Shown piece after piece: positions 26,028-35,407 of a stretch of 57,824 nucleotides of DNA. A program made the position numbers and the translations under genes. The stretch is from Thermoguttaceae bacterium. Lineage in GTDB: Bacteria > Planctomycetota > Planctomycetia > Pirellulales > Thermoguttaceae. The notes below the pieces were generated by a model that ran no database searches, was not told the DNA's origin, and saw only the letters and a list, made by a program, of their open reading frames with translations. The stretch covers positions 1-57,824 of the forward strand of contig JAQVKF010000003.1 in the NCBI GenBank assembly GCA_028694795.1, read 5' to 3'. Every line of letters starts with the position of its first letter. Positions within the stretch are counted from its first letter, which is position 1.

Positions 26028-28193
26028 CTACTCGGCTTCTGAAGCGTTTTCATCAGTGGGAGCGGCTTCGGCTTCTGGAGCGTTTTCATCAGTGGGAGCG
26101 GCTTCGGCTTCTGGAGCGTTTTCATCAGCGGGAGCGGCTTCGGCTTCTGGAGCGTTTTCATCAGCGGGAGCGGCTTCGGCTTCTGGAGCGTTTTCGTCAG
26201 CAGGAGCGGCTTCAGCTTCTGGAGCGTTTTCGTCAGCGGGAGCGGCTTCGTTCTGTCCTTCGAGCAGTTCCTGGCGGAACGCTTCTCGCTCTTCGCCTTC
26301 CAACCCCATGGTATCAAGCAGTTGATTGATCTCTTCTTCCGTCATCTTGACCGGTTCCGCGTCTTCACCCATAGGCGACGTGGTCCCTGCGTTTGCCATT
26401 CGCGACATCTGGACCATCATGATCCCTGTACCAATCGCCTTAAGCGTACCTTCCTGAATCTGGATCGTCGTCAATGCGCCATCTTTCACCGGCTTCGAGG
26501 TGATAAGGATACGGTCTTTTCCCGGGGACACTTCGAGAATTGCCAAAATTTGTGTCAGTATCTGTTTCACTTGCGGATCCGGATGGACTGTGTCTACCAC
26601 ACTGTCTACAAAAGTAACGATGGGAGTCGCCGCGATGAAGAAACCACCCAATACGTTCTTCGGTGCTTCTTGTGTACCGACCAATTTGGCGGCGTCTTGG
26701 ATCGACTTGACCGCATCGGCACTCACCGCACTATAGACCATGCCGTCGGCGGAGTGTGTGGCAACAGCTGCTTGAACTACCGTGCTACCAAAAATCTTCT
26801 TCATCATATCCATGGCGTCCGATGGAATTTCTGGCAGTTTCGCCACATCAAACGACGCAATCTGATACTTGATGCCATCAATTTCTTTCGTTTCGGTGGT
26901 CAAAGCCTGCTTGAAAGCCTCGAATGCTGCTTTATCCTTGTCGCTTTTCGGTGCAGGAATCTCATCCATGACACCTTTGGCCAAATTGCCCATTTCGGCA
27001 AACAATTCATCGACCGCAGCGGTATCTTTGGCTACGCCCGCAGAGATGATCGCCGGGGCACCTGGCGTGAGCAGCAAAGCTCCGGCCACATCTGTTTCAC
27101 TGCTGAGATTCTTGAGGCTAAGTTCCTTTACCTTCTGCAAATATGCGTCGAACTTTCCGACAATCGCCTTTCCGACTTTTGCCTCTTCCGCATCTGCGTT
27201 CTTTTCGATCGCTTGGCTGATTGCCACTTTCAGACCATCCAACGCTTCGAACGATTGGACCAACTGATCCTTCGTATATTGGAGTGTTACATCGTTCATT
27301 TTGCTGGCTTGCCAGAAGCCCAATGCCGCATTTACCGGAATGATTCCATACGTTTTACTCGGCATCGGTGTCGTGCCTGTCAAAAGCGACTGAAGCTGCG
27401 TGCCCGGCTTGGCCGTGAACGCAAAATCCCATTCGATCGCATTTTCTTTCTCGTTGAATTTCAAACCAATCAGAACCTGATTCGCTTCATACACAAACAT
27501 CTTCAACATTGCGATCGTTCGTTCCGCATTCTTCACCTGCATTGCCGCCAGAGGATTCTCTCCAGTCGACTTGGACGCTTCGGTCATCCCCGCTTCGATC
27601 GCCTCGAACAGCTGATCTTTCAACGCCTTCGGGACGCCCGCCGCAGACAGCTTTACACTGACCGTGTATCGCTTTGCCATCGAGCCCAACGTTTGCTCCG
27701 GATTCAGATTTTCGCACATCTCAAACGCCGAGGCGTCAGGTGTCGCGAAGCACCAATCGCCAATCTGCTTGGCAACCATCTCTTCAATCTGATACGTACC
27801 ATCGCCGTTATCAACGATCGGGAAATCGTCGCCACCCTCTTTGGCGACGTTCGCGATATTGAGCGGCAACATCACGACCGGGATCGGCTCTTCGTCCACG
27901 ATGAACGCTACCATTCCGGCCGGTTTCGTGGTGTCGAGACTTTTCTTCACAATCGCCGCAGGCCCTTCTGCGGTCATGGCATCAATCATCATCGGAACTT
28001 GGTCGTTGCCGATCATTTTGCCAACCGCCGACGCCTGGGAGACGAGATCGTCATAACTCGCTACGGCAACGGTCGCGAAAGGAACCTGTTTCGTCTTCGC
28101 TTTCGCCGATTGCGCGGAAAGTGTACCGGCACTCAGTAAAAATGCCGCTGCGACCGTCATCGCGGTCAAGCCTGTAAGGAAGCGTTTCATCAT
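26028..28193 (-). CDS. Secreted protein with C-terminal 12-residue tandem repeats
   Basis: A 721-residue secreted protein. The signal peptide (MMKRFLTGLTAMTVAAAFLL, then SAGTLSAQS) is followed by a large mixed domain without recognised family. A Met/Glu-rich segment then leads to six copies of AAP(A/T)DENA(P/S)EAE. The start at 28193 was chosen because AAGGAG lies 8 bases before it and the signal peptide follows directly. The open frame extends 72 codons further up without a site. The stop is 8 bases from the repeat element. It is probably an exported planctomycete-specific protein of unknown role. Confidence 0.82.
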   Translation of the reverse strand: MMKRFLTGLTAMTVAAAFLLSAGTLSAQSAKAKTKQVPFATVAVASYDDLVSQASAVGKMIGNDQVPMMIDAMTAEGPAAIVKKSLDTTKPAGMVAFIVDEEPIPVVMLPLNIANVAKEGGDDFPIVDNGDGTYQIEEMVAKQIGDWCFATPDASAFEMCENLNPEQTLGSMAKRYTVSVKLSAAGVPKALKDQLFEAIEAGMTEASKSTGENPLAAMQVKNAERTIAMLKMFVYEANQVLIGLKFNEKENAIEWDFAFTAKPGTQLQSLLTGTTPMPSKTYGIIPVNAALGFWQASKMNDVTLQYTKDQLVQSFEALDGLKVAISQAIEKNADAEEAKVGKAIVGKFDAYLQKVKELSLKNLSSETDVAGALLLTPGAPAIISAGVAKDTAAVDELFAEMGNLAKGVMDEIPAPKSDKDKAAFEAFKQALTTETKEIDGIKYQIASFDVAKLPEIPSDAMDMMKKIFGSTVVQAAVATHSADGMVYSAVSADAVKSIQDAAKLVGTQEAPKNVLGGFFIAATPIVTFVDSVVDTVHPDPQVKQILTQILAILEVSPGKDRILITSKPVKDGALTTIQIQEGTLKAIGTGIMMVQMSRMANAGTTSPMGEDAEPVKMTEEEINQLLDTMGLEGEEREAFRQELLEGQNEAAPADENAPEAEAAPADENAPEAEAAPADENAPEAEAAPADENAPEAEAAPTDENAPEAEAAPTDENASEAE
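26031..26246 (-). repeat. Six 36-bp tandem repeats encoding an acidic Ala/Glu/Pro tail
   Basis: Six near-identical 36-base units in the last 72 codons, each encoding 12 residues of the form AAP(A/T)DENAPEAE. The two units nearest the stop differ (A to T; one P to S), and a few silent changes occur. The unit length is a multiple of three, so copy-number change keeps the frame. It is likely to vary between strains. Confidence 0.9.
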
Positions 28194-28727
28194 TCGGTGA
28201 TTCTCCTTGAAAAAGCTACTGAGCCAATCCGTCGATATACTTTGGGAATTTGGCAATTTTTGGAAAAGACTTCGACTACCCGCAAAGTCATTCCTACTGA
28301 CTATATAGTATAACAGCAAAGGTACCCCTAGAATCAACAGCGATTTTCGATTTTTTTGATTATTCCGAAAAAAACGTTTGCTTTTTGCCCATTTTTCGAT
28401 GCAGACCATCTGCCCATTGCCTCAAACAATCCGAATACCCCATGCCCCTTTCCGAAATCGAGAAGATAACGGAATTGGAAACGCTTGCAATGGGTGGTCC
28501 GAGACGGTATCCTAGAGCATTCGGGAGAGTCTCCCTTAAGCGGGGGGATTGCCTGTGAATGTCGTGAAGGATCAATGGGGGTGGATGATGCGACGCGCTG
28601 TAGACATCAAGTTGCCAGGTGGCGTGAGGGCGCGGCACGAAGCCAATCAAACCTTCGGTTGGAGCTCGAATCCGTTGATTTGACACGTCTCTTTTTAACA
28701 TGGACACCGTTTGACAACTTCTCTGAT
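28194..28727. promoter_or_regulatory. Divergent promoter region
   Basis: A 530-bp gap between a minus-strand secreted-protein gene and uvrA. On the minus strand TATACT occurs at 28307-28312 with only a weak upstream TTGATT (19-base spacing). The frame of uvrA is open back to 28485, but this part has no resemblance to UvrA. No repeat modules were seen. Confidence 0.35.
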
Positions 28728-31601
28728 ATGACCCAAATACCGTCGATTCAATTGCGTGGCGCGAAAATGCATAATTTACAGGATATTGATGTCGATATTC
28801 CTGGTGGTCAGTTCGTGGTGTTGACAGGTCCTTCGGGGTCGGGCAAGAGTACACTCGCGTTTGACACGCTTTTCGCCGAAGGACAGCGGCAGTACATTGA
28901 GAGTCTGTCGGCCCATGCGAGGCAATTTATGCACCAAATGGAGCGGCCGGAACTCGAATCCGCGGATCATCTTCCACCAACTATTGCCATCGAACAGCAT
29001 GGTGGCGGCAACAGCCCTCGTAACACAGTCGCCACGGCGACGGAAATATACGATTATCTGCGGATTTTGATGGCACGGCTCGGCGTGGCCCATTGTCCCG
29101 AATGTGGAATGGCAGTACAGCGTCAAGATCCGGAAGATATTTTGGATTTTCTGCTCGAACTGCCCGATGGAACACGACTCATTATCTGTGCGCCGATGGT
29201 TCGCGACACGCTTGGAGCACATGCCGAAGTCTTCCAGACGATTCGCCGTGCGGGATTCGTGCGTGTCCGATTGGACGGTCAATACGTTGATCTCGAACAT
29301 CTTCCGAAACTTGATCCCCACCAATCCCATTCGATCGAGGCGGTGATTGATCGTTTGATTGTGCGACATCTGCCAGCCGCGCGACCGCGTTTTGCCGAAT
29401 CGCTCCGATTGGCTCTCAAACATGGAAACGGACTCGTATTAGCCTCTTACGAGGTACCCGTGAACGGAAGTTCCGCCAAATCGAGCGATGTGGAAATCGG
29501 CGGGAAATTACCCATGAAGTGGAAAGATCGGCTCTTTAGTACGGAATATTCCTGCCCAAAATGCCACACAGGGTTCGAGGAATTGGAGCCGCGACATTTT
29601 AGTTTTACCAGTCCGTATGGCGTTTGTCCCGCGTGTGAGGGATTGGGTGTCCAGATCCGATTTGATCCGGAACTTTTGGTGCCGAATCCCGAACTACCGA
29701 TTCAGACCGCGATTGTGGTGTATAAGAAATTCCCCTCGCTCGCCAAACGATTTGCGTCAGTCCTTCGGAACTATTTGGCCGAGGTGGAATGCGACGCGAA
29801 TGCGTTGTGGAGTACGTTAGGCGAGGAACAGCGGCGGCCGATTTTCTATGGAGATGATTTACACCATTGGCCAGGGGTGATGGCGTTGCTGGAGAGTGAA
29901 TATGAGCGAGATACCACGGCGGAAAAGCGACGCTGGTGGGACCAATTTCGCGACGAGCTGGTCTGTTCGGAGTGTGGTGGTTCGCGATTGCGTGCGGCGG
30001 CGCGTGCGGTCACCTTTCTCGGACAAACGCTTCACCAACTTGTTCAAAAAACCGTGAGCGAGACCCAACAATATTTCAAAACGCTGAAAATTCGCCCCGA
30101 TTTCGCCGATATTGCCGATCCGCTGATTTCGGAAATCCGAAAGCGACTTGATTGTCTTGCCCAACTTGGATTAGGATATCTGACGCTCGAACGGCCAGTT
30201 TCGACACTCTCAGGCGGCGAATTCCAGCGGGTTAAGCTGGTCAACAGTCTCGGCAGCGGATTGGTTGGCGTCTGTTATGTGCTGGACGAACCGTCGATCG
30301 GGCTTCATCCGCGGGACAATACGCGGTTGATTGCCGCGATTCGAGAACTTCAGCAGCTTGGCAATACGGTCGTCGTAGTTGAACATGACGAAACGATGAT
30401 GCGTCAGGCCGATTGGCTCATCGACATGGGACCGGGTGCGGGGCGTTTTGGTGGACGAATTGTTGATCAGGGAACGCCCCAAGAAGTTACTGAACGTTCC
30501 ACGTCGCTTACGGGGCAATATTTAAGCGGCGAAAAGTCGATTCCGGTTCCCACGTCGCGGCGACGTGTGGCGAAAACGCGGATGTTGACCATCGAAGGTG
30601 CGGCGGAAAACAATTTGAAGTCGATTACGGTTCATTTTCCGCTTGGCGTGTTGACGTGTGTGACGGGTGTGAGCGGTTCGGGTAAAAGCTCGCTCCTGCT
30701 CAAGACGGTTGCGCGGGCGGTGTACCGTAAAATTTGGGGATTTGGTCCGAAGCCGGGCGTGTTTACGGCGTTGCGTGGTGCGTCGAAACTGGACAAAATT
30801 TTACAGATTGATCAACAACCGATTGGACGTTCGCCACGCAGTAGTCCCGCGACCTACACGGGCGTTTTCGATGAAATTCGCAAAGTTTTCGCCCAAACTC
30901 GCGACGCGAAACGGCTCGGTTGGTCGGCCAGTCGTTTTAGTTTTAACGTGAAGGGTGGACGTTGTGAAGCATGTCAAGGGCAAGGGACTCGACGGATTGA
31001 AATGAGCTTTTTGCCCGATTTCTTCACCGTGTGTCCCATTTGTGAGGGACGTCGATTTAATCGCAAAACGCTCGAAGTGCGGTTCCATGGATATTCGATT
31101 GCCGATGTGTTGGAAATGCCGATCGAACGCGCGGCGGAGCTTTTTCAAAATATTCCCACCGTTTCGCGAATTCTCTCTCGATTGTGTGAGGTCGGATTGG
31201 GCTATTTGACGCTCGGTCAGTCGGCGTTGACGCTTTCGGGTGGTGAATCGCAACGGATTAAATTGGCGACAGAACTCGCTCGTGTCGAGACGGGAAACAC
31301 GCTTTATATTCTTGATGAACCGACGACCGGGCTTCATATGGAAGATGTCGGACGATTGATTTCGCTTTTGGGAAAACTGGTCGAACGCGGCAATACGGTC
31401 ATTGTGATCGAACACCATCCGGACGTGCTCAAAACGGCTGACTGGATCATTGATTTAGGACCAGAGGGTGGCGAAAACGGCGGATATCTCGTTGCCGCGG
31501 GAACTCCGGAACAGATGATCGAAGTCCCTGAAAGTGTGACCGGTCAATTTTTACGCGAACTGCTGCCGAGTCGAGCCGATGCGGTCGAAAGAGCGGGCTG
31601 A
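28728..31601 (+). CDS. uvrA: UvrA excinuclease subunit
   Basis: A 957-residue DNA-damage-recognition ATPase of nucleotide-excision repair, which works with UvrB and UvrC. Two ABC modules are present: Walker A GPSGSGKST and GVSGSGKSS, signatures STLSGGEFQRVKL and LTLSGGESQRIKL, and Walker B YVLDEPSIGLHP and YILDEPTTGLHM. Zinc-finger cysteines are in CPKC...CPAC and CEAC...CPIC, and the UvrB-binding region is retained. ATG 28728 fits the usual UvrA N-terminus (IQLRGAKMHNLQDIDVDIPGG). An in-frame extension to 28485 is open but not UvrA-like. The ribosome site is weak. No uvrB or uvrC is nearby. Confidence 0.95.
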   Translation: MTQIPSIQLRGAKMHNLQDIDVDIPGGQFVVLTGPSGSGKSTLAFDTLFAEGQRQYIESLSAHARQFMHQMERPELESADHLPPTIAIEQHGGGNSPRNTVATATEIYDYLRILMARLGVAHCPECGMAVQRQDPEDILDFLLELPDGTRLIICAPMVRDTLGAHAEVFQTIRRAGFVRVRLDGQYVDLEHLPKLDPHQSHSIEAVIDRLIVRHLPAARPRFAESLRLALKHGNGLVLASYEVPVNGSSAKSSDVEIGGKLPMKWKDRLFSTEYSCPKCHTGFEELEPRHFSFTSPYGVCPACEGLGVQIRFDPELLVPNPELPIQTAIVVYKKFPSLAKRFASVLRNYLAEVECDANALWSTLGEEQRRPIFYGDDLHHWPGVMALLESEYERDTTAEKRRWWDQFRDELVCSECGGSRLRAAARAVTFLGQTLHQLVQKTVSETQQYFKTLKIRPDFADIADPLISEIRKRLDCLAQLGLGYLTLERPVSTLSGGEFQRVKLVNSLGSGLVGVCYVLDEPSIGLHPRDNTRLIAAIRELQQLGNTVVVVEHDETMMRQADWLIDMGPGAGRFGGRIVDQGTPQEVTERSTSLTGQYLSGEKSIPVPTSRRRVAKTRMLTIEGAAENNLKSITVHFPLGVLTCVTGVSGSGKSSLLLKTVARAVYRKIWGFGPKPGVFTALRGASKLDKILQIDQQPIGRSPRSSPATYTGVFDEIRKVFAQTRDAKRLGWSASRFSFNVKGGRCEACQGQGTRRIEMSFLPDFFTVCPICEGRRFNRKTLEVRFHGYSIADVLEMPIERAAELFQNIPTVSRILSRLCEVGLGYLTLGQSALTLSGGESQRIKLATELARVETGNTLYILDEPTTGLHMEDVGRLISLLGKLVERGNTVIVIEHHPDVLKTADWIIDLGPEGGENGGYLVAAGTPEQMIEVPESVTGQFLRELLPSRADAVERAG

Positions 31602-31745
31602 CGAAATCGACCCCTTCGCGTTGCCGTTGGATCAATTTTTCACGACGATCGTGCCAAAAGGAAAATCGTGCAATACCTGTTTGCGAGGCGTGAAAAACAT
31701 CAGGATTCCACCAATGTTGATAGTGTTACACTAAAACCATCGAAG

Positions 31746-32117
31746 TCATGCGGCTCCGAAACCAACAGAAGTTCCCCGAATACGGGTCACTCGAATATTC
31801 ATCATACGCATTCCGGGCGTCGCTTGATGTGGCCCGGAAATACCCATGGCGAAATAACATCCGACCACTCCCGTGAAACATAGTATGGGCGAAAATTTCA
31901 CACCAAAACCGCTGGGATCGACATCGATAATTGACAGGGTCATGATGGTGATGGGGAGCGGGATCACCATCACCAACAGATTGACCACCAAGCCATCGAC
32001 AAAATAGGCCGCGAAACGGCCCATAGCACTGGCGTAGTGTGGTGAATCGCCGTTGTCTACACGTTCCACCATCTGCGCATGTGGGGGAGACGCGACCATA
32101 TCGGATTGAGCTGACAT
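31746..32117 (-). CDS. RDD-family membrane protein, short at the C-terminus
   Basis: A 123-residue protein with an RDD-like core: MGRFAAYFVDGLVVNLLVMVIPLPI (first span), a second span around LCFTGVVGCYFAMG, and the family's ATPGMRMMNIRV. The third span expected at the C-terminus of an RDD domain is missing. The frame ends in GTSVGFGAA and the codons after the stop quickly reach another stop. It may be a naturally short form or a decaying gene. ATG 32117 avoids overlap with the upstream gene. An ATG at 32144 is in frame. It lies 8 bp after the AlkD-like gene and is probably co-transcribed. Confidence 0.65.
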   Translation of the reverse strand: MSAQSDMVASPPHAQMVERVDNGDSPHYASAMGRFAAYFVDGLVVNLLVMVIPLPITIMTLSIIDVDPSGFGVKFSPILCFTGVVGCYFAMGISGPHQATPGMRMMNIRVTRIRGTSVGFGAA

Positions 32118-32125
32118 AAAATACC

Positions 32126-32890
32126 CTATTTTCTGTCGGACCATCGACCGTCCGAACTTTTACCGCGATCATATTCGCGTTTCATGGCTCGGATTCGTGT
32201 TTTGGTTGCGGCATCTACACGATACGATTCCAAAATTTTTTGAAGCGATTGATGATAGGTAAATTCATCTAGCTCCCTCTGCTTTAACCACGTGATTGTT
32301 TGCCGCGGAAAATGGACAAAACAGATGGAAACCGCCCACGCGATTGCCATTTGCGCATAGTAGTCCCCGGAACACGTCGGCACTGCGGCCAATCGGCACA
32401 ACACGTGTTCAATATATGTCGGCGTGACATAATAATCGAGCAGCATCACCACTCCAAATCGTCGATGGTAGATCGGTTTATCGGCCAAAAACGGATCGAG
32501 ATAAGCCCACATTTCCGTCAAATGTGAACGTGTTTCCTTGAATCCAGCGGCCAACGTGTCACAAACAGCCCAATTGTCGATCGTCGTAACCAGCCGTCCG
32601 AGTCGCTCTAACCGCTCTTCCCACGCAAACGGCGCACCTCCCAACAAAATGGCTTGTAACATTCGTTCCTCATACCATTGTGGTGTCACATCCAAAAATT
32701 CCTGCCACGTTCCGTTTTGAATGAGCTGTTTGGCGATTTTACGTAAAATAGGTATCCGCACACCCAAGATCGTTTCGCTCTGGACGGTCGGTACCAGTCT
32801 CGCGTGGAACGCTTGAAACGCGGGATCCGCCGCACGTCGTAGCTCACGGTGTGCGTATGCTAATGTGTCAAAGGAATGGTTAGGCTTCAT
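32126..32890 (-). CDS. AlkD-like DNA-alkylation repair protein
   Basis: A 254-residue HEAT-like helical protein. The pattern ILGVRIPILRKIAKQL, then WYEERMLQAILLG, then IDNWAVCDTLAAG, then RFGVVMLLDYYV, with a late LDEFTYHQSLQKI, is that of the AlkD/DNA-alkylation-repair family. Some members excise N3- and N7-alkyl bases by a non-flipping mechanism, and others have no known activity. The active-site tryptophans and aspartate cannot be checked here without an alignment. It is followed 8 bp later by the short RDD gene. The ribosome site is weak. Confidence 0.85.
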   Translation of the reverse strand: MKPNHSFDTLAYAHRELRRAADPAFQAFHARLVPTVQSETILGVRIPILRKIAKQLIQNGTWQEFLDVTPQWYEERMLQAILLGGAPFAWEERLERLGRLVTTIDNWAVCDTLAAGFKETRSHLTEMWAYLDPFLADKPIYHRRFGVVMLLDYYVTPTYIEHVLCRLAAVPTCSGDYYAQMAIAWAVSICFVHFPRQTITWLKQRELDEFTYHQSLQKILESYRVDAATKTRIRAMKREYDRGKSSDGRWSDRK

Positions 32891-33088
32891 AGGTTACTCA
32901 TTTGGGCTGAATAGGAACGAATTTCGACCTGGCAAAAGTGGTTTTACCACGAAGGATCGCGGTCGTAAACCAATCAAATGGGACTGTTTTTCATCTATTA
33001 CAATGGATTTTCACCTTTAAATCTAATTATTTTAATATACATTTCATAAATATATCACATCATTTACAAAGAGTGTAATATAGATATA
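32891..33088. other. AT-rich intergenic spacer
   Basis: A 198-bp gap. The last 90 bases are very AT-rich (ATTATTTTAATATACATTTC and similar). No frame, repeat or clear hairpin was found. Confidence 0.4.
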
Positions 33089-34300
33089 TTATTTTTGCAC
33101 CTTCCGAATGATCGAGGCGGTATCTTTGAGCTTTTCGAGTCCCGGTCGCAACAGCGGTGTCCCGCGAAAACGCTGTTTGAACTCAGCCTCGTCCATCGAA
33201 AAGAGCGTCTCCAACACCAGTGGATTCTCACCTTCACGCGGCGAAAATGGGGATTTTTCCTTGTTTTCTCCCGAATTTGTGCGAACATCGTCACACATGG
33301 CCTCTGTCGCGTTTCCTTCAGCGGCGTCCTTCAGGGTGCGATTTGCGTCAGCGGCTTGGTTCCAACGGCAAACATCCTGGCAAACTTCACATCCAAATAG
33401 TCGATTGCCCAACACTGTTTGGAGTTCGGGCGGAATGGTGGCTCGATTTTCAATTGTCCAATAACTCAAACAGCGTCGTGCATCCAATCCTCGCTCGGTC
33501 AACGCCGATGTTGGACAGGCACGCACACAAGTGTCACATCCTATGCAAGGGTCCCAATCGTCTGACGCATTTTTCTCAAATAGTCTGTTTTGGCTGGTGC
33601 CATCGTTTTTATTACTGCGGCTGTTTTCGTCGTCACGATTGTTTTCGCCACGATACGCATAAAGTCGATCTTCGTCATATTCTAAGACCGCTTCGCTTGC
33701 GATCACCGCCAGAACGAGTCGGCTTCCATAGCGTGAATGAATCAGCAGGGTATGCCGACCTTGACGTCCCAACCCAGCGCGAACGGCCAAAAATTTCTCC
33801 GGCAGTGGAGCGGTATCGACACAGCCGCGAACGGTGTATTCAGGAGCCAGCAACCGATGTTGTTGGAGCACAGGTTTCATCCGACGCCGCAAGGTATCGT
33901 GATAATCCTCACCCCATGCGTAACTGGCTATGCGTCCACAATCCACCGTGTGTGGAGCGGGAACAAGCGTTCGATACTCCGCGGCGAGTACGAGAAAACT
34001 TCGCACTCCGGGCAATACAAGATTCGGATGGCAGTACGCATTCCAACGGTCAGACAAGTAGTGCATCGTGTCCTGGTAGCTGGCCAGCATCCACGCGCGC
34101 ATCCGTTGAAGCATTTTTTGATAGGCGGCGAGGCTTTGAGCTTGTGCGTTATCGATTTGGACAGTAGAATGCTCCCAATCTTCGGTGAATGCGCGGCAAG
34201 TGCCGACGAGCTGGAAACCCGAGTCGAGTGCCGTTTGTTTCAACTTTTGGGTGAGTCCAGCGATGGACTCGTGGTGTAAAACTTCATCTCGTGGAGTCAT
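33089..34300 (-). CDS. queG: Epoxyqueuosine reductase QueG
   Basis: A 403-residue cobalamin-dependent iron-sulfur enzyme that reduces epoxyqueuosine to queuosine in tRNA. The segment VDTAPLPEKFLAVRAGLGRQ contains the family's conserved Asp. The two 4Fe-4S clusters are supplied by CIGCDTCVRACP and by GCEVCQDVCRWN. An Asn/Asp/Arg-rich insertion of about 30 residues (YRGENNRDDENSRSNKNDG) separates the substrate domain from the ferredoxin part. ATG 34300 was chosen by length, with AAGG 7 bases upstream. The frame is open another 124 codons with no QueG resemblance. Confidence 0.93.
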   Translation of the reverse strand: MTPRDEVLHHESIAGLTQKLKQTALDSGFQLVGTCRAFTEDWEHSTVQIDNAQAQSLAAYQKMLQRMRAWMLASYQDTMHYLSDRWNAYCHPNLVLPGVRSFLVLAAEYRTLVPAPHTVDCGRIASYAWGEDYHDTLRRRMKPVLQQHRLLAPEYTVRGCVDTAPLPEKFLAVRAGLGRQGRHTLLIHSRYGSRLVLAVIASEAVLEYDEDRLYAYRGENNRDDENSRSNKNDGTSQNRLFEKNASDDWDPCIGCDTCVRACPTSALTERGLDARRCLSYWTIENRATIPPELQTVLGNRLFGCEVCQDVCRWNQAADANRTLKDAAEGNATEAMCDDVRTNSGENKEKSPFSPREGENPLVLETLFSMDEAEFKQRFRGTPLLRPGLEKLKDTASIIRKVQK

Positions 34301-34356
34301 GGGATGCCTTGCCGTGACGGAAGAAAATATATTGAAAATTGGTCTTTTCGAAATCC

Positions 34357-34384
34357 TTGCATATTTCACTTTTTGAGTATAATG
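34357..34384 (+). promoter_or_regulatory. Putative sigma-70-type promoter
   Basis: A perfect TATAAT at 34379-34384 preceded by CTTGCA (34357-34362) with 16 bases between. The -35 match is partial. It points towards the lipoprotein gene at 34558 and would give a leader of about 165 bases. Confidence 0.4.
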
Positions 34385-34557
34385 GAATAGGGAGGTTTTA
34401 GAAATTCGTATCCAAAAAAATAACCGAACTTTTTTCCATGGGAAGCGTATCCTAACATAAGACGCGGAATGGGTGAAAAAAAGTCGTCTGAAACGGTGGG
34501 ATGCGAGTGACGGCGAAACGTGAGCGACGAGGCATGTGAGCAATGAGGGTGGATCGT

Positions 34558-35250
34558 ATGACACGCGGTAGAATGTTGGGGTGGGGTGTTTGTGTCCTGT
34601 GCAGCACCATACTGGCGGGGTGTGAGCGTCCGAGTGTCTCCACTTCCGAATTGGGACGCGTTGATTACGCACTGCCTGACGATCCCGACTTGACCAAACC
34701 GTACCAGTTAAAAGATTTACCAGAAGAGATCAATCTTTACAATCACGAGGTGAAAGATCGAGATTTTCGTAAACAGCTCCAAGCACATGGGATCATTCCT
34801 TCCGACAGTACCACCACCGCGGTGTCCGAAAAAACGGCCATCGCCGATGGTGTGACTGACGCCGAGCAAACCGCAAAGTCGGTGGCGGAAAAAAACGCAA
34901 GCGCGGTGGTCAATGCGGATTCCGCTGTTTCGGATTCTGCGGCGGCACCAGCCACGGCAGAACCGGCGGCAAAGTCCGACGTTGCAGAAGCGAACGTGGT
35001 ACCGGTCGCCAGCGAAAATGCTCCAACTTTGGATCCAAATTCGCAGGTATCTACCACGCCCATAGCCCCTGCGGGGGAAACCCCTCCCCCCACAGATTCG
35101 TCTGATGCGGATTCTTCGGAATCCGCGCCTTCAGGCGAATCGACACCACCCTCGCAGGGGTTTGAAATTCTTGAGGATACTGAAAGTGGTGACAGTACCA
35201 CTCCGGCGGTGACGGAATCGACGGCGACGGAAGATGGCTCCGCGAGGTGA
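34558..35250 (+). CDS. Lipoprotein with low-complexity tail
   Basis: A 230-residue predicted lipoprotein. The signal (MLGWGVCVLCSTILAGC) ends in an LAGC lipobox. The next 60 residues look folded (GRVDYALPDDPDLTKPYQLK, then DLPEEINLYNHEVKDRDFRK). From about 80 on it is Ala/Ser/Thr/Glu-rich and probably disordered. No family was recognised. ATG 34558 was preferred to 34543 because GAGGGTGG lies about 8 bases before it. The gene stands alone, divergent from queG. Confidence 0.75.
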   Translation: MTRGRMLGWGVCVLCSTILAGCERPSVSTSELGRVDYALPDDPDLTKPYQLKDLPEEINLYNHEVKDRDFRKQLQAHGIIPSDSTTTAVSEKTAIADGVTDAEQTAKSVAEKNASAVVNADSAVSDSAAAPATAEPAAKSDVAEANVVPVASENAPTLDPNSQVSTTPIAPAGETPPPTDSSDADSSESAPSGESTPPSQGFEILEDTESGDSTTPAVTESTATEDGSAR

Positions 35251-35407
35251 TCCCTAACACAGCTAGTCTTCTGGCGAGAAAATGCGTAGACAGGGCGTGG
35301 GTTGTCTGCGCTATTCTGTCATCTTGATTAGGTCCGTGTGGCCATATTCCATTTCTTTGTGGATCATAAGTCAGGCCCATCAGCCATGAATTCGAGTCTG
35401 CTACTGG

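Noticed and set aside
28680-28708. TTGACA before uvrA as a promoter
   Set aside because: No acceptable -10 lies at 16-18 bases; the match is only the -35.
28485-28727. 81-codon N-terminal extension of uvrA
   Set aside because: The residues do not resemble UvrA, and the usual UvrA N-terminus begins at 28728.
34301-34672. 124-codon N-terminal extension of queG
   Set aside because: There is no QueG resemblance; it spans the divergent promoter region and overlaps the lipoprotein gene on the other strand.
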